Source: a virus
Strand: one strand, 5' to 3'
Length of the DNA stretch: 64,000 bases
Virus record (IMG/VR): IMGVR_UViG_3300035698_027665
Coordinates: 1-64,000 of that record
The position numbers and the translations under genes were made by a program. Positions 46,676 to 55,695 of the stretch are shown one piece after another. The notes beneath the pieces were generated by a model that saw nothing but the letters and a program-made list of their open reading frames with translations, was not told the origin of the DNA and made no database searches. Within the stretch, counting starts at the first letter, position 1. The number at the start of each line of letters is the position of its first letter.

Positions 46676-47432
46676 GGAAATAGATTACAATACAAACTGT
46701 TTTGAGGGATCATGGAAGGTAATGTTACAAACTAACTACCTTGAAGAAACAATAAAAAACAATAAAATAAATTTTGATAAGAAAAATTTGTGGATTAACA
46801 ATGTAGAAGATTGGGATGAGGTTGCCCATTACGCACAGAAAGCTGTAGATAAAGGAGTATTGACAAACTTTTATAATTGTGAAGATTATATTGAAGAAGC
46901 AATGGCTCATTTCGATGTTAATCGATCCGATAAATCTTTAGGTAGAGGGTACCCATATTCAGTTGGGAGTTTATGTGCGATTTACAATTGTAAAAAAGAA
47001 TGGATGTTGTACTTTACTGATGATGCATATGTCCCGTTTGAAGTAGATTGGATACCAGAAACTGTAAAATTCATAGAAGAAACTCCAAAGGTTAGATTTG
47101 GTAATTTGATGTGGGGTAGAGGAATAGAAAAGATAAGTTGGCCTACTGTCAAAAGAGAGGCATACTATGAAACATCTGATTATTTTGTAGGTTATGGATT
47201 TTCCGATCAATGTTATTTGGCGAAAACAGATTTGCTTAAAAATTTAGATTATAATATGAGTCATAAACTATCAGATAGAAGATTTTCCAAACAAAGAAAA
47301 CCGGGTACCTCTTTTGAAAAAAGGATAGAAGCTTGGAAGTTAAACAATGATGCTCATAGAGCGACGTTTAAAAATGGATTTTATGTACATGCTTCTGTTA
47401 TGAACTCTAGAAAAAAAAGGATGGCAAAATGA
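46674..47432 (+). CDS. Putative glycosyltransferase
   Basis: 252 aa. MLYFTDDAYVPF resembles the DxD strand of GT-A enzymes, followed by RFGNLMWGRG and an aromatic C-terminal acceptor region. The N-terminal part is diverged, so family assignment is weak. It overlaps the next gene, a sulfotransferase, by 4 bp and probably works with it. No Shine-Dalgarno is visible. Confidence 0.55.
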   Translation: MEIDYNTNCFEGSWKVMLQTNYLEETIKNNKINFDKKNLWINNVEDWDEVAHYAQKAVDKGVLTNFYNCEDYIEEAMAHFDVNRSDKSLGRGYPYSVGSLCAIYNCKKEWMLYFTDDAYVPFEVDWIPETVKFIEETPKVRFGNLMWGRGIEKISWPTVKREAYYETSDYFVGYGFSDQCYLAKTDLLKNLDYNMSHKLSDRRFSKQRKPGTSFEKRIEAWKLNNDAHRATFKNGFYVHASVMNSRKKRMAK

Positions 47433-47986
47433 TTTTTGTACACGTACACAAAACAGGTGGGCAAAGCATTCAGTCTGCCCTAAAAGGCAGAATAGAAAAA
47501 ACAGGGCATACTATAGCTTCTGAAATAATTAAAGACATAGGAATTAATGGATGGAATTCAAATTTCACATTCTGTTTTGTTAGAAATCCTTGGGATAGAG
47601 TGGTATCTGTGTATCATTTTTACAAAAAGAAAAGAATTACAAAAGGGAAGCCATATGAGGAAGACTTTGAAACATGGCTGAAAGACTGGATAAAAGTTTC
47701 AAAACCTTTGCATAAAAAACACCGTTTTATTAGAAATGCACCACAATGTCATTGGATGTTCGAAGGAGATAAACAATTAGTTAATTTCATAGGAAGATTT
47801 GAAAATCTTAACAAAGATTTTCAAAAAATATGCGAAATAAACAACTTTAAGTCTATGCCTAAACTTGAACATAAAAACAAAACCGAACACAAACATTATA
47901 GTGAATACTATAACGATAACACCAGAAAATTGATATATGAATACCATAAAGAAGATGTAGAAAGATTAAATTACAGTTTTGTATAA
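47429..47986 (+). CDS. Sulfotransferase family 2-like protein
   Basis: 185 aa. FVHVHKTGGQSIQSAL is the PAPS-binding start, FCFVRNPWDRVVSVYHFY the 3'-phosphate motif and FIGRFENLNKDF the central motif, with YYNDNTRKLIYEYHKEDVERL at the end. This is the carbohydrate sulfotransferase pattern (Sulfotransfer_2). Together with 43290 the phage encodes two sulfotransferases. No PAPS synthesis gene is seen, so host PAPS must be used. Confidence 0.85.
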   Translation: MIFVHVHKTGGQSIQSALKGRIEKTGHTIASEIIKDIGINGWNSNFTFCFVRNPWDRVVSVYHFYKKKRITKGKPYEEDFETWLKDWIKVSKPLHKKHRFIRNAPQCHWMFEGDKQLVNFIGRFENLNKDFQKICEINNFKSMPKLEHKNKTEHKHYSEYYNDNTRKLIYEYHKEDVERLNYSFV

Positions 47987-48118
47987 AGTTTCATCTGATG
48001 CTTTTTAAATAAAAACCTTTCAATCTAGATTTTTCTATAAGCCAATGTTTAAAACTTCTTGTTTTATGCATTTATGGAAGTATAATGAAAAACATCGGCT
48101 GATATATCAGGATAATAA

Positions 48119-49471
48119 ATGAAAACTTTAAATCAAAAAATATTAAAAAAACATGAAGTTAAAACCCGTTCTCTAGAAGAAGTTATTAAAAGATTCCCTT
48201 CATGGTATGATCCAAATGCGCCATATCAAAGAAACAAAGTTTGGTCAAAAAGACTAAAAAAATCTTTAATAGAATCTATTTTAGCCGGGTTACCTATTGG
48301 TCCAGTACATCTAGTCCCTAAAGAAGAAAAGGGAGCTACTTCTTGGATCATAGACGGAAAACAAAGATTGTCTTCTATTGATTCTTTTACAAAAAACGAA
48401 TTCGATATCATGTGGGACGAAAAAAAATTAAATTGGAATATATTACAAAAGAATGAAAATCAATATCTTTTAGAAAGATTTCAAACATATCAAATGAGTT
48501 TGATAATTTGGCCTTCAATGTCTCTTTTGACGCAAAAAGAAATTTTTGAAATGATCAATACTTATGAAAAACTAAGCACTGCTGAAAAAATATATTGCCC
48601 TAATTTTCTTTCTCAATCTTTGTTTGAATATATTTATAAAAACTGTTTTTCGGGACTTGCAAAGCATGCAAGAGGCGAAATGAGATTAAACAAGAGGTTT
48701 TCTGGAATATATTGGACTCATAAAATTTCTGTAATTGCATGGGGAGCAATATTGAATGACAAATGGGCGACTAGAAAAATAGATTTTACAAACATTAAAA
48801 GATCAGCAGTTGAGATAAATGAATCTCTTTGTAAATACTTCACAGAAAAAGGCAATCTTGAAGAATTCAAAAGCGATTTGATAACAAAAAATGTAATAGA
48901 AGATTTAGGCTACAAAAGTCAAATCAACTTCATGAAAAAAATAAACGACGCTATAGTTTATTGTATTGACTATAGAGGCGATTTGCCGAAACAAATTCCT
49001 TCTGTAGATTTAACTGATATAGCTGTTGGTTTTTACAAAAAAGCTCAAGATATGGTAATAACCGCTTCTTTCATTAAAGAAAACGCAGAATTGTTTCATG
49101 ATTTTATTATACGCTTCATATCTGAAAAGAAACAAGAAATAGAACTGTCACGCCATACTACAGATAAAAACAGTATTGAAATTAGAAACGGATTATTTAA
49201 TAAACTTTTTGATCAATTGGAAATAGATAAAACAAAAAAAAATAAGCCTATTCCTCCTGTGAATAGGGCATTAGCTTTACTAAAAGCAGATACACAATGC
49301 CCTATTACTGGCGAGGAATTAACTCCCAAAAACACTCAAATAGATCATGTGCTTCCGAAATCAAAATATGGACATACAGATTACAAAGCTGTTTCATCAA
49401 CTGGCAATAGGAATAAGTCTAATCATACAGAGAACTCTATTGAAAAAATAAGTTCTTACATGAAGTCTTAA
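48119..49471 (+). CDS. DUF262-HNH nuclease (GmrSD/SspE-like architecture)
   Basis: 450 aa. The N-terminal DUF262 domain has PYQRNKVWSKRLKKSLIESI and the nucleotide-binding motif WIIDGKQRLSSI (DGQQR-type, residues 79-83). The C-terminal HNH domain has CPITGEELTPKNTQIDHVLPKS followed by an Asn in SSTGNRNKSNHT. In bacteria this pairing is found in modification-dependent systems such as GmrSD and SspE that cut foreign DNA. In a phage it may attack competitors or host DNA. Gap 47987-48118 before it shows no clear promoter. Confidence 0.8.
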   Translation: MKTLNQKILKKHEVKTRSLEEVIKRFPSWYDPNAPYQRNKVWSKRLKKSLIESILAGLPIGPVHLVPKEEKGATSWIIDGKQRLSSIDSFTKNEFDIMWDEKKLNWNILQKNENQYLLERFQTYQMSLIIWPSMSLLTQKEIFEMINTYEKLSTAEKIYCPNFLSQSLFEYIYKNCFSGLAKHARGEMRLNKRFSGIYWTHKISVIAWGAILNDKWATRKIDFTNIKRSAVEINESLCKYFTEKGNLEEFKSDLITKNVIEDLGYKSQINFMKKINDAIVYCIDYRGDLPKQIPSVDLTDIAVGFYKKAQDMVITASFIKENAELFHDFIIRFISEKKQEIELSRHTTDKNSIEIRNGLFNKLFDQLEIDKTKKNKPIPPVNRALALLKADTQCPITGEELTPKNTQIDHVLPKSKYGHTDYKAVSSTGNRNKSNHTENSIEKISSYMKS

Positions 49472-50049
49472 ATTATTTTTATTTGATTGGAGAAATCCAC
49501 TAAACCAGAACCAGACCAATGTCCTACATCTGTTAGATCGTATTTGGTTTCTTCTATAGACTCCCAAAATTTTTTCATGTTGCCAAGTCTCTTTAAATAG
49601 ATATCGTCTAGTAATAGTACACCAGTCCATTTGAGATCGCACAGAGCTTTGTAGAACTTCATTTCGTCTTTGCCATTATGGGTAATGTCTAATAATATAA
49701 ATTTAGATTTGCTTACTAATTCTTGAAATTTTTCATTTTCATCTAGACTGGTAGCGTCGTAAGCAATGGGGATTACAGGGTAGGGATGAAATTTTTTCGC
49801 TTTAAACTTTTGTTTGTAATCAATTGTATAAACCGTGTTTTTTTTATTCAAAGCTAGTGATAATGCACTTGCTCCCAAAAAAGTTCCTATGTCTAGTAGA
49901 GTTTCCCCTTCAAACCAATTAGATATATAATGTAACAATTTATAGTGTTCTCTATCTTTATGTAAATATTTATTCGCCTTTACAGGGAGAAGGTTGAAAA
50001 CTGGTGACAAATCTATTTTTTTTATATCTTTTTTATATAAGCTATACAT
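49468..50049 (-). CDS. Class I SAM-dependent methyltransferase
   Basis: 193 aa. ETLLDIGTFLGASALSLA is motif I; KNTVYTIDYKQKF the acidic strand and GVLLLDDIYL a Methyltransf_24-like late motif with metal-binding Asp residues. This resembles catechol-type or glycan O-methyltransferases. Convergent with the DUF262 gene (4-bp overlap) and divergent from the HD-type gene. A TATATATT box lies 3 nt before its ATG. Confidence 0.75.
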   Translation of the reverse strand: MYSLYKKDIKKIDLSPVFNLLPVKANKYLHKDREHYKLLHYISNWFEGETLLDIGTFLGASALSLALNKKNTVYTIDYKQKFKAKKFHPYPVIPIAYDATSLDENEKFQELVSKSKFILLDITHNGKDEMKFYKALCDLKWTGVLLLDDIYLKRLGNMKKFWESIEETKYDLTDVGHWSGSGLVDFSNQIKII

Positions 50050-50080
50050 GAAAATATATAGTGTTTTATGTTTTCAACTA

Positions 50081-50088
50081 TATAAATA
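50081..50088 (+). promoter_or_regulatory. T4-late promoter octamer TATAAATA
   Basis: Exact T4 late -10 consensus, 5 nt before ATG 50094. No -35 or Shine-Dalgarno. Confidence 0.55.
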
Positions 50089-50093
50089 AAATA

Positions 50094-51236
50094 ATGAATA
50101 ATTTAGATTTGCAAAAAAGTATAGAAGATAGATTGTATAAATATATTGATTTATTAGATTTAATGATATGCAAACGGTGTATATATTTCCGTTCAGGAGA
50201 AAGTAAAAAATGGACAAACCACCATCAAGGAAAACTTTCAATTGAGTTTTCACAAAACAATAAAGTAGAAGAAAAATATATTGACAATTGGATAAAAGAT
50301 ACGGGGCATGGCCTTTTACATTGCTTTCTTACAGGATTTTTTGCCTATGGCGAATTGCTCAAAAAAAAGAGTTATGACGACATCGTTAAAGATATATGCA
50401 AGGGGGCTTTTGAGGATAATGATTTCGAAAAGCTAACTGCAAGTTGTTTATTGCACGATTTGGTAAAATGCACAGATGGGCATGACGCCCATGATGTTAA
50501 ATTAAAAAAATATTATCCAAATTTATTATCAGAGACATACACTCACACTAATCCATTAAGCGATTCTTTATTGACTATAGGAGACAGGATAGAATTAAGA
50601 AGATATTCAGACTGGAAAGAATGGTCTACTATTGACATAGAAAAATACAACTCTTTTAATGTTGAGGAAATAGAACATTTTTACAAAACAATTCGCCCTG
50701 CATTGTGCAATCTTTTTGCTCATCGTTATGATTTATGGATCAGGCACGGAGCAGAAGGTAAAACTAATTTTGGGAAAAACAATTTTTTCCCACAAGTTTT
50801 AGATCATGAAATAAAAAGACAAAATTTAAAACTAGTCAGTATGGAATCGTGTAAACTTTTTACTTTTACTTCTATAGATTTTCCTAATTCTAATTGTATT
50901 TTAGACCATTCTAAAACTTGGTGTCCTAGAGGGCTGCTACCATTGAAAACCGTCAAAAAATATGAATTTAAATGCATTCCATGTAAGACACATGCAGGTA
51001 GAGATAGAGATTTGACTGGTGGAATTGTAAAAGGTCGAGATCATATAGGAATAGATGATTTAAAAATACCTTTAAATGAATGGGTGTTCTTTTATGATTA
51101 TAAAAATACACCTAAAACAAAAAATGCAGATTTAGAAGATTTAGTATCTAACACAATGGGCCTAGAAGAAAAATTGGCAATAAGGATTTTAAATTGTACC
51201 GAAAAAATCATTGAAAGAATAAAGATTTTATTATGA
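50094..51236 (+). CDS. HD-like phosphohydrolase domain protein
   Basis: 380 aa from ATG 50094, chosen because the late octamer lies just before it. DTGHGLLHCFLTGFFAYG and ASCLLHDLVKCTDGHDAHD supply the His and His-Asp metal ligands of an HD-type domain in the N-terminal half. The C-terminal half has four Cys (CIPC, CPRG) and is not recognised. The natural substrate, perhaps a nucleotide or sugar phosphate, cannot be named. Confidence 0.6.
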   Translation: MNNLDLQKSIEDRLYKYIDLLDLMICKRCIYFRSGESKKWTNHHQGKLSIEFSQNNKVEEKYIDNWIKDTGHGLLHCFLTGFFAYGELLKKKSYDDIVKDICKGAFEDNDFEKLTASCLLHDLVKCTDGHDAHDVKLKKYYPNLLSETYTHTNPLSDSLLTIGDRIELRRYSDWKEWSTIDIEKYNSFNVEEIEHFYKTIRPALCNLFAHRYDLWIRHGAEGKTNFGKNNFFPQVLDHEIKRQNLKLVSMESCKLFTFTSIDFPNSNCILDHSKTWCPRGLLPLKTVKKYEFKCIPCKTHAGRDRDLTGGIVKGRDHIGIDDLKIPLNEWVFFYDYKNTPKTKNADLEDLVSNTMGLEEKLAIRILNCTEKIIERIKILL

Positions 51237-51823
51237 ATATATTTAAATACGAATCATATAAAGAATATAAAGAAAATCAAGTTAAAGCAAATAAAAGGAA
51301 ATTAGATAGGATTTGGGCTTTAGAAGAACCAATAATTTTTATTTCAGACTATATCAAAAAGAACATTCCAGATGCTGAACAGGGAATATGTCATGGCGTG
51401 CGAAATGGGTGGGAAGTGGAAAAATTTAAGAAATATTTGGATTTTAAGATAACAGGAACTGAACTGTCTGATACTGCAAATTCTTTTGAAAATGTCATAG
51501 AATGGGATTTTCATCAAACAAAAGATGATTGGCTGGATTCTATAGACTTTATTTATTCAAACTCTTTAGATCACAGCTACAAGCCTGAATTTTGCGTGCA
51601 ACAATGGCTTAAATGCTTGAAGCCTGAAATTGGCAGGTGTTTTATCGAATGGGGAAAAAGCCATAATAAAGGATTTGGAAAAGTAGATTGTTTTAGCGCA
51701 GACAAGAAGGACTATGAACAAATAATATCTTCTGTAGGAGAAATAGAAGACGTTATTAATATCACATCTAAATGCAGAACTCAAGGAACAAGAAAAACAT
51801 GCATCTTCATTGTAAAGCGTTAA
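51233..51823 (+). CDS. Methyltransferase-like protein
   Basis: 196 aa. GICHGVRNGWEVEKF takes the place of motif I (usually with D-x-G-x-G), ITGTELSDTA the acidic strand and IDFIYSNSLDHSY motif IV, a pattern of FkbM-like or GT-linked methyltransferases. The changed motif I leaves SAM binding uncertain. It overlaps the HD gene by 4 bp and the convergent GT9 gene by 17 bp. Confidence 0.6.
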   Translation: MNIFKYESYKEYKENQVKANKRKLDRIWALEEPIIFISDYIKKNIPDAEQGICHGVRNGWEVEKFKKYLDFKITGTELSDTANSFENVIEWDFHQTKDDWLDSIDFIYSNSLDHSYKPEFCVQQWLKCLKPEIGRCFIEWGKSHNKGFGKVDCFSADKKDYEQIISSVGEIEDVINITSKCRTQGTRKTCIFIVKR

Positions 51824-52706
51824 TTTGCCTTATTACTTCGTCAACCGTTAACTCTTTCATGCATTTCATGTCGTATGGACATCCTGATCTGTTACCGTCA
51901 AAAACCGTTTTTCCGTCAATTTTTTTGAATTGACATGGTTTGCATGGAAGGCTAAGACCGATAGCATGTGCGTTTGGAGAAATAGGTTTATTTTTAACAA
52001 TTGACGATGGGCCGAAAATAATATAAGTAGGAACGCCAGTTGCAGCAGCAACATGCGATAATCCTCCGTCATTTCCTATGAACATTTTGCAATTAGATAT
52101 ATAAGACGCCATTTCCATTAAACTTCCGGTACGAAAACGAACGTTTTCTGGCCAACTCCAAGGTTTCTTAATCCATGTAGGATCACCATGAGATTTTATA
52201 TCTTCTTCTTTTCCAACTATTGTTACTTTTTCAAATCTTTCTGCTAGCGAATCGTACTTATCCCATCTTTTCATTGCCCAATTTGGTTTCGAACCGGGAT
52301 AAAGAACAACCGCATTATTCAGATTGTCTTTTTTTGTTGATACATTTATTTCAGGGTTAGGCAGTAATGGAGTTGGGTATATCCCCATTTGTAATGCTAA
52401 ATCATAATATACTTCTGTTTCTGGTATATGTTGAGCGTAGTTTATTTGATAAGAATAATATTTATCTACATTGTATTTTTTATTAGGAGTGAACGGTCCT
52501 CTTAATTGTATGTCGTATTTTGTGTCTGGAGCTTTATTTATAAAAACCTCCCCTACGCAAGACAAATTCAATATTTCTGCAAGATCAGATGAGCTATTAC
52601 AAAACAATAATAAATCAACGTGATGGCTCTCTGCAACTAGTTTTATAGTTGGTGTAGCTTGGATGATGTTCCCGATTCCGCCGCCTAATGTAAATAAAAT
52701 TTTCAT
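51807..52706 (-). CDS. GT9-family (heptosyltransferase-like) glycosyltransferase
   Basis: 299 aa, GT-B fold. TLGGGIGNIIQATPTIK is the N-terminal glycine loop, VLYPGSKPNWAMKRW the donor domain start, and MFIGNDGGLSHVAAATGVP the conserved nucleotide-sugar site, followed by a C-terminal Cys cluster (CKPCQFKK, GCPYDMKCM) seen in many GT9 proteins. LPS heptosyltransferases belong here, so it may change host LPS. TATAAATA lies 2 nt before its ATG. Confidence 0.85.
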   Translation of the reverse strand: MKILFTLGGGIGNIIQATPTIKLVAESHHVDLLLFCNSSSDLAEILNLSCVGEVFINKAPDTKYDIQLRGPFTPNKKYNVDKYYSYQINYAQHIPETEVYYDLALQMGIYPTPLLPNPEINVSTKKDNLNNAVVLYPGSKPNWAMKRWDKYDSLAERFEKVTIVGKEEDIKSHGDPTWIKKPWSWPENVRFRTGSLMEMASYISNCKMFIGNDGGLSHVAAATGVPTYIIFGPSSIVKNKPISPNAHAIGLSLPCKPCQFKKIDGKTVFDGNRSGCPYDMKCMKELTVDEVIRQINALQ

Positions 52707-52708
52707 TT

Positions 52709-52716
52709 TATTTATA
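52709..52716 (-). promoter_or_regulatory. T4-late promoter octamer TATAAATA
   Basis: Exact consensus on the minus strand, 2 nt before the ATG of the GT9 gene. Confidence 0.5.
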
Positions 52717-52730
52717 GTAGTAACGACAGG

Positions 52731-52738
52731 GATAAATA
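52731..52738 (+). promoter_or_regulatory. T4-late-like octamer GATAAATA
   Basis: Placed 5 nt before ATG 52744, divergent from the octamer at 52709. Confidence 0.5.
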
Positions 52739-52743
52739 AAATT

Positions 52744-52935
52744 ATGGATTACGAAGGATCGGGACAGTTAGGCATTACAGGTGGAGCATCGTATTGTTAC
52801 GATGATTCTAATTCTTCAACTATCAGTGTTGTAACAACATTCGAATCTATTGATCTGCATCACGTTCAAGAAAGTATTGCATATAAACTAATTTTGCTTA
52901 AAAACAAAGTTAAAACAGGCAGGTGTGTTGTATGA
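52744..52935 (+). CDS. Small protein of a late gene pair
   Basis: 63 aa from ATG 52744, which follows a late octamer. Gly/Ser/Thr-rich start (MDYEGSGQLGITGGASYCYD) and a beta-type C-terminal half. It overlaps the next gene by ATGA. Likely virion component; no family recognised. Confidence 0.55.
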   Translation: MDYEGSGQLGITGGASYCYDDSNSSTISVVTTFESIDLHHVQESIAYKLILLKNKVKTGRCVV

Positions 52936-53282
52936 ACTTTTCCTACATATCTTCTGGTGCTTTTTCTTTAGGAGGATGCAGTTCTCCAATTGTGTTAACT
53001 CAAAATTTTTATATAAAATTTGCTGTAGGATCAATGGTGTACATAAAAGCAAAAGCCGAAATTGGAAAATTGGAAAAAATAATAATAAAAAAAGTTAATA
53101 GAAACACGTTAAACAATACGCAATATTCAGGAGTATCCCCAACAATTGTTTATATAGATTCTTTAAATGGAGCTTGGCTAGAGAATGAGTTGTGTTGGGA
53201 AGCTATGGCATTAAGTTTGAGCATAGATTATTACGAAGAATTAGCACAATATAATACGAATTTAGTAATGCAGTGTAAATAG
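52932..53282 (+). CDS. Small beta-rich protein of a late gene pair
   Basis: 116 aa from the ATG at 52932 that overlaps the previous stop. FSYISSGAFSLGGCSS leads into a beta-barrel-like domain (IKFAVGSMVYIKAKAEIGKLEKIIIKKVN) similar in pattern to small phage barrel proteins. Coupled to the subtilase gene 15 nt downstream. Confidence 0.55.
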   Translation: MNFSYISSGAFSLGGCSSPIVLTQNFYIKFAVGSMVYIKAKAEIGKLEKIIIKKVNRNTLNNTQYSGVSPTIVYIDSLNGAWLENELCWEAMALSLSIDYYEELAQYNTNLVMQCK

Positions 53283-53296
53283 AATATAGAGGTTAT

Positions 53297-54688
53297 ATGA
53301 AAAAAGAAATAAATCCAGTTGGCAAAGTAGCCGAAAATGAAAAAATAGAATTAATAGTGCAAAACTTAAAAGAAGTTTGGGACAATGATTCTAAAATAAG
53401 CACAAAAGAAAAAAAAATAAAGGCGACACACTATATGCTTGCCTCTACTGATGAGTTGATAAAAGAGGCAGAATCATTAGAAGTAGAAGGACAAGATAAA
53501 AAAGCTACTGTTCTAAATGCTTTAGACACAATTTATGATTATGTCGCTAAAGGGCTTGTGCCTTTTTTGATGAAACCTTTTTCTAAAGTTATTAAAAATT
53601 TCTTTTTAAATGTCGTGATTTCTTATGCTATTGATTGGTTTGTCGAGAAATACAATGTCAATGAATGGGGAGAACCCAATGTTAAAGAAAGCGAAAACGT
53701 TATAACTATAGAGAACCCCGATGTCGAGATACAATCTTCGAATAAACCAAAAGACTTTTGCAGTTTGTTCCCATTTGAAGTCAAAGAAGTTGTGACATTA
53801 CAATCAGCAAAACAACAATCTGGTTGGGGTATTAGTGCCTTCGAACTTCCTAAAGCTTGGGAGTTTTCCGAAGGCGAAGGGGTGACTATAGCAGTTATAG
53901 ATACGGGATGTGATTTGGATCATCCTGATTTGAAAAATAATTTGTTACCCGGAAGAAACTTTATAAATGCTAGAAAACAACCTCAAGATGACAATGGTCA
54001 TGGTACGCATGTTGCAGGTATAATAGCTGCCATAAATAATACCATTGGAATGGTAGGAGTTGCACCAAAAGCTAAAATAATTCCTATAAAAGTATTAGAT
54101 AAAGACGGCAATGGGAGCATGTCAAATGTAGCTAAAGCAATTAATTGGGCGGTAGACAGGAATGTAGACATTATTTCCATGTCTTTAGGTTCTCCAAGAC
54201 CGCTAAGAAACGTTAGAATAGCCATTAAAGAAGCTGCAAAAAAAGGAATTCCTGTTTTTTGCGCTGCTGGAAATGCTGGTCGTACAAAAGAAGTTTATTA
54301 TCCTGCGGCATATCCAGAGACAATAGCAATTGGCAGTATTGATAAAGATTATAAACGTTCAGATTTTTCTAATACTGGAAAAAATTTGGATTTCATGGCC
54401 CCCGGTGGCGATGTATTTTCAACAGTTCCAGATGATTGGTACGCAATCATGTCAGGAACATCTATGGCTGCACCTTTTGCTGTTGGTGTATCTGCATTGT
54501 TGCTTTCATATTCAAAGAACAACAATAATAAATATTCTTTGAAAAATGTAGACGATTACAGAAGAATATTGAGAAAATACTGTACTCCTATTAGTGATCC
54601 AAAATTTGCAGGCGATCATTTCTTTGAAGGATATGGAATTATTGATCCAAGAAAAATTAAACAATGGGCCGAAAAAAACATGTTATAA
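53297..54688 (+). CDS. Subtilisin-family serine protease
   Basis: 463 aa. The N-terminal 150 residues form a charged helical prodomain with a hydrophobic stretch (FFLNVVISYAIDWFV) but no signal peptide. The S8 domain has the triad IAVIDTGCDLDHPD (Asp), NGHGTHVAG (His) and SGTSMAAPFA (Ser), with oxyanion AAGNAG. It should act inside the cell or virion, for example in head maturation or on host proteins. No T4 gp21-type protease was found, so this may process the CTS-like proteins. A strong terminator follows. Confidence 0.93.
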   Translation: MKKEINPVGKVAENEKIELIVQNLKEVWDNDSKISTKEKKIKATHYMLASTDELIKEAESLEVEGQDKKATVLNALDTIYDYVAKGLVPFLMKPFSKVIKNFFLNVVISYAIDWFVEKYNVNEWGEPNVKESENVITIENPDVEIQSSNKPKDFCSLFPFEVKEVVTLQSAKQQSGWGISAFELPKAWEFSEGEGVTIAVIDTGCDLDHPDLKNNLLPGRNFINARKQPQDDNGHGTHVAGIIAAINNTIGMVGVAPKAKIIPIKVLDKDGNGSMSNVAKAINWAVDRNVDIISMSLGSPRPLRNVRIAIKEAAKKGIPVFCAAGNAGRTKEVYYPAAYPETIAIGSIDKDYKRSDFSNTGKNLDFMAPGGDVFSTVPDDWYAIMSGTSMAAPFAVGVSALLLSYSKNNNNKYSLKNVDDYRRILRKYCTPISDPKFAGDHFFEGYGIIDPRKIKQWAEKNML

Positions 54689-54719
54689 AAAAAGTCCGCC
54701 ATTGGCGGACTTTTTTTAT
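54687..54719. terminator. Bidirectional intrinsic terminator
   Basis: AAAAAGTCCGCC, ATT loop, GGCGGACTTTTTTT between the convergent genes 53297 and 54716. Confidence 0.92.
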
Positions 54720-55156
54720 AAATTATCCATGAAATCTTCAAACACTTTTTTCAACTTTTCTTTTATTTCTAGAGCGTCTTCCACAGAAGAATTGTTTAAT
54801 TGCAACTCTAATTCTTTTTTGTCTTTGTTTATATTTTCTATTTTGCGTATCTTGTCGTCTATTTCTTTTGCTTTTTCGTATTTTTCTTCATGTAATATTT
54901 TTTCAAGCTTGTTTTTCAAAAAACTCAAATATGAATCTATCCCCTTTTCAGCAAAAGATTTAGGATATTCGTCTTCTCCATTTAAAAAAGAAAATCCATC
55001 AATGCTAACTTCATTCATTTTTTCTGTAAGAAAATAATTTTCCGCACATAATTTGCAACATTTTACGTTTTTTACTACTTCTCCGTTTATGAAATCGTAA
55101 ATAGGGATGTTTTTGCTTTCACTACATGGTTTGTTTTTTATTGGACAATCACTCAT
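54716..55156 (-). CDS. UVR-motif protein (McsA-like)
   Basis: 146 aa. N-terminal Cys pairs (DCPIKNKPC and CCKLC) may bind zinc, and the C-terminal helix pair LEKILHEEKYEKAKEIDDKI is a UvrB/UvrC (UVR) interaction motif. The layout matches McsA-type activators of bacterial protein-arginine kinases, but no kinase partner is seen. It overlaps the upstream gene by 4 bp. Confidence 0.7.
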   Translation of the reverse strand: MSDCPIKNKPCSESKNIPIYDFINGEVVKNVKCCKLCAENYFLTEKMNEVSIDGFSFLNGEDEYPKSFAEKGIDSYLSFLKNKLEKILHEEKYEKAKEIDDKIRKIENINKDKKELELQLNNSSVEDALEIKEKLKKVFEDFMDNL

Positions 55157-55695
55157 TGCTCCCCTAACATATCTAAATAAGCTTTTAACTCTACTTCATT
55201 TAGAATAGTTCCCTTAGCCAGTAATTCCAAATCGTGTTTGAAGTTTTTAATTTCTATATCCAAAAGTTTTATGTAAGGCACAGAGTTTGGTTCTTTTTCC
55301 CATTCTTTCTTGTACCGTTTTAATTTTCTCAATATTGTGAATCCTATCCACAAATAAAAATCGTTATCAATTTCCATTTTAAAGTTATCGGCTTTTTCTA
55401 GTTCTAAATAAAATTCTTTATCATCAAAATTGTCTATCCAATTTGTGTAGTGTGTTAAAACTTTTAAATAGTCGTCTTCTGTAGGAACTTTTTCTTCGTC
55501 GAAATAAAAGACAGGTGGTTCTATTTCGACTATGGTTGGCGGTTTTACTTCGACTATGGGAGAGGGGTCTATTATAATAGGTTTTTCAATAGACTCTGCT
55601 TTTTTGTAACTGTAAATAGAAATTATAGTTGTCGCTATAATTAAAAAAGGCAATATTAATTTTATTATATTTTTTTTCATTTTGTTAGCAATCAC
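55153..55695 (-). CDS. Single-pass membrane-anchored protein
   Basis: 180 aa. An N-terminal hydrophobic helix (IIKLILPFLIIATTIISIYS, about residues 9-28) is followed by a Pro-rich spacer (PPTIVEIEPPVF) and a helical, charged soluble domain, probably periplasmic. No family recognised. It overlaps both neighbours by 4 bp in an operon with a virion structural gene. Confidence 0.6.
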   Translation of the reverse strand: MIANKMKKNIIKLILPFLIIATTIISIYSYKKAESIEKPIIIDPSPIVEVKPPTIVEIEPPVFYFDEEKVPTEDDYLKVLTHYTNWIDNFDDKEFYLELEKADNFKMEIDNDFYLWIGFTILRKLKRYKKEWEKEPNSVPYIKLLDIEIKNFKHDLELLAKGTILNEVELKAYLDMLGEQ

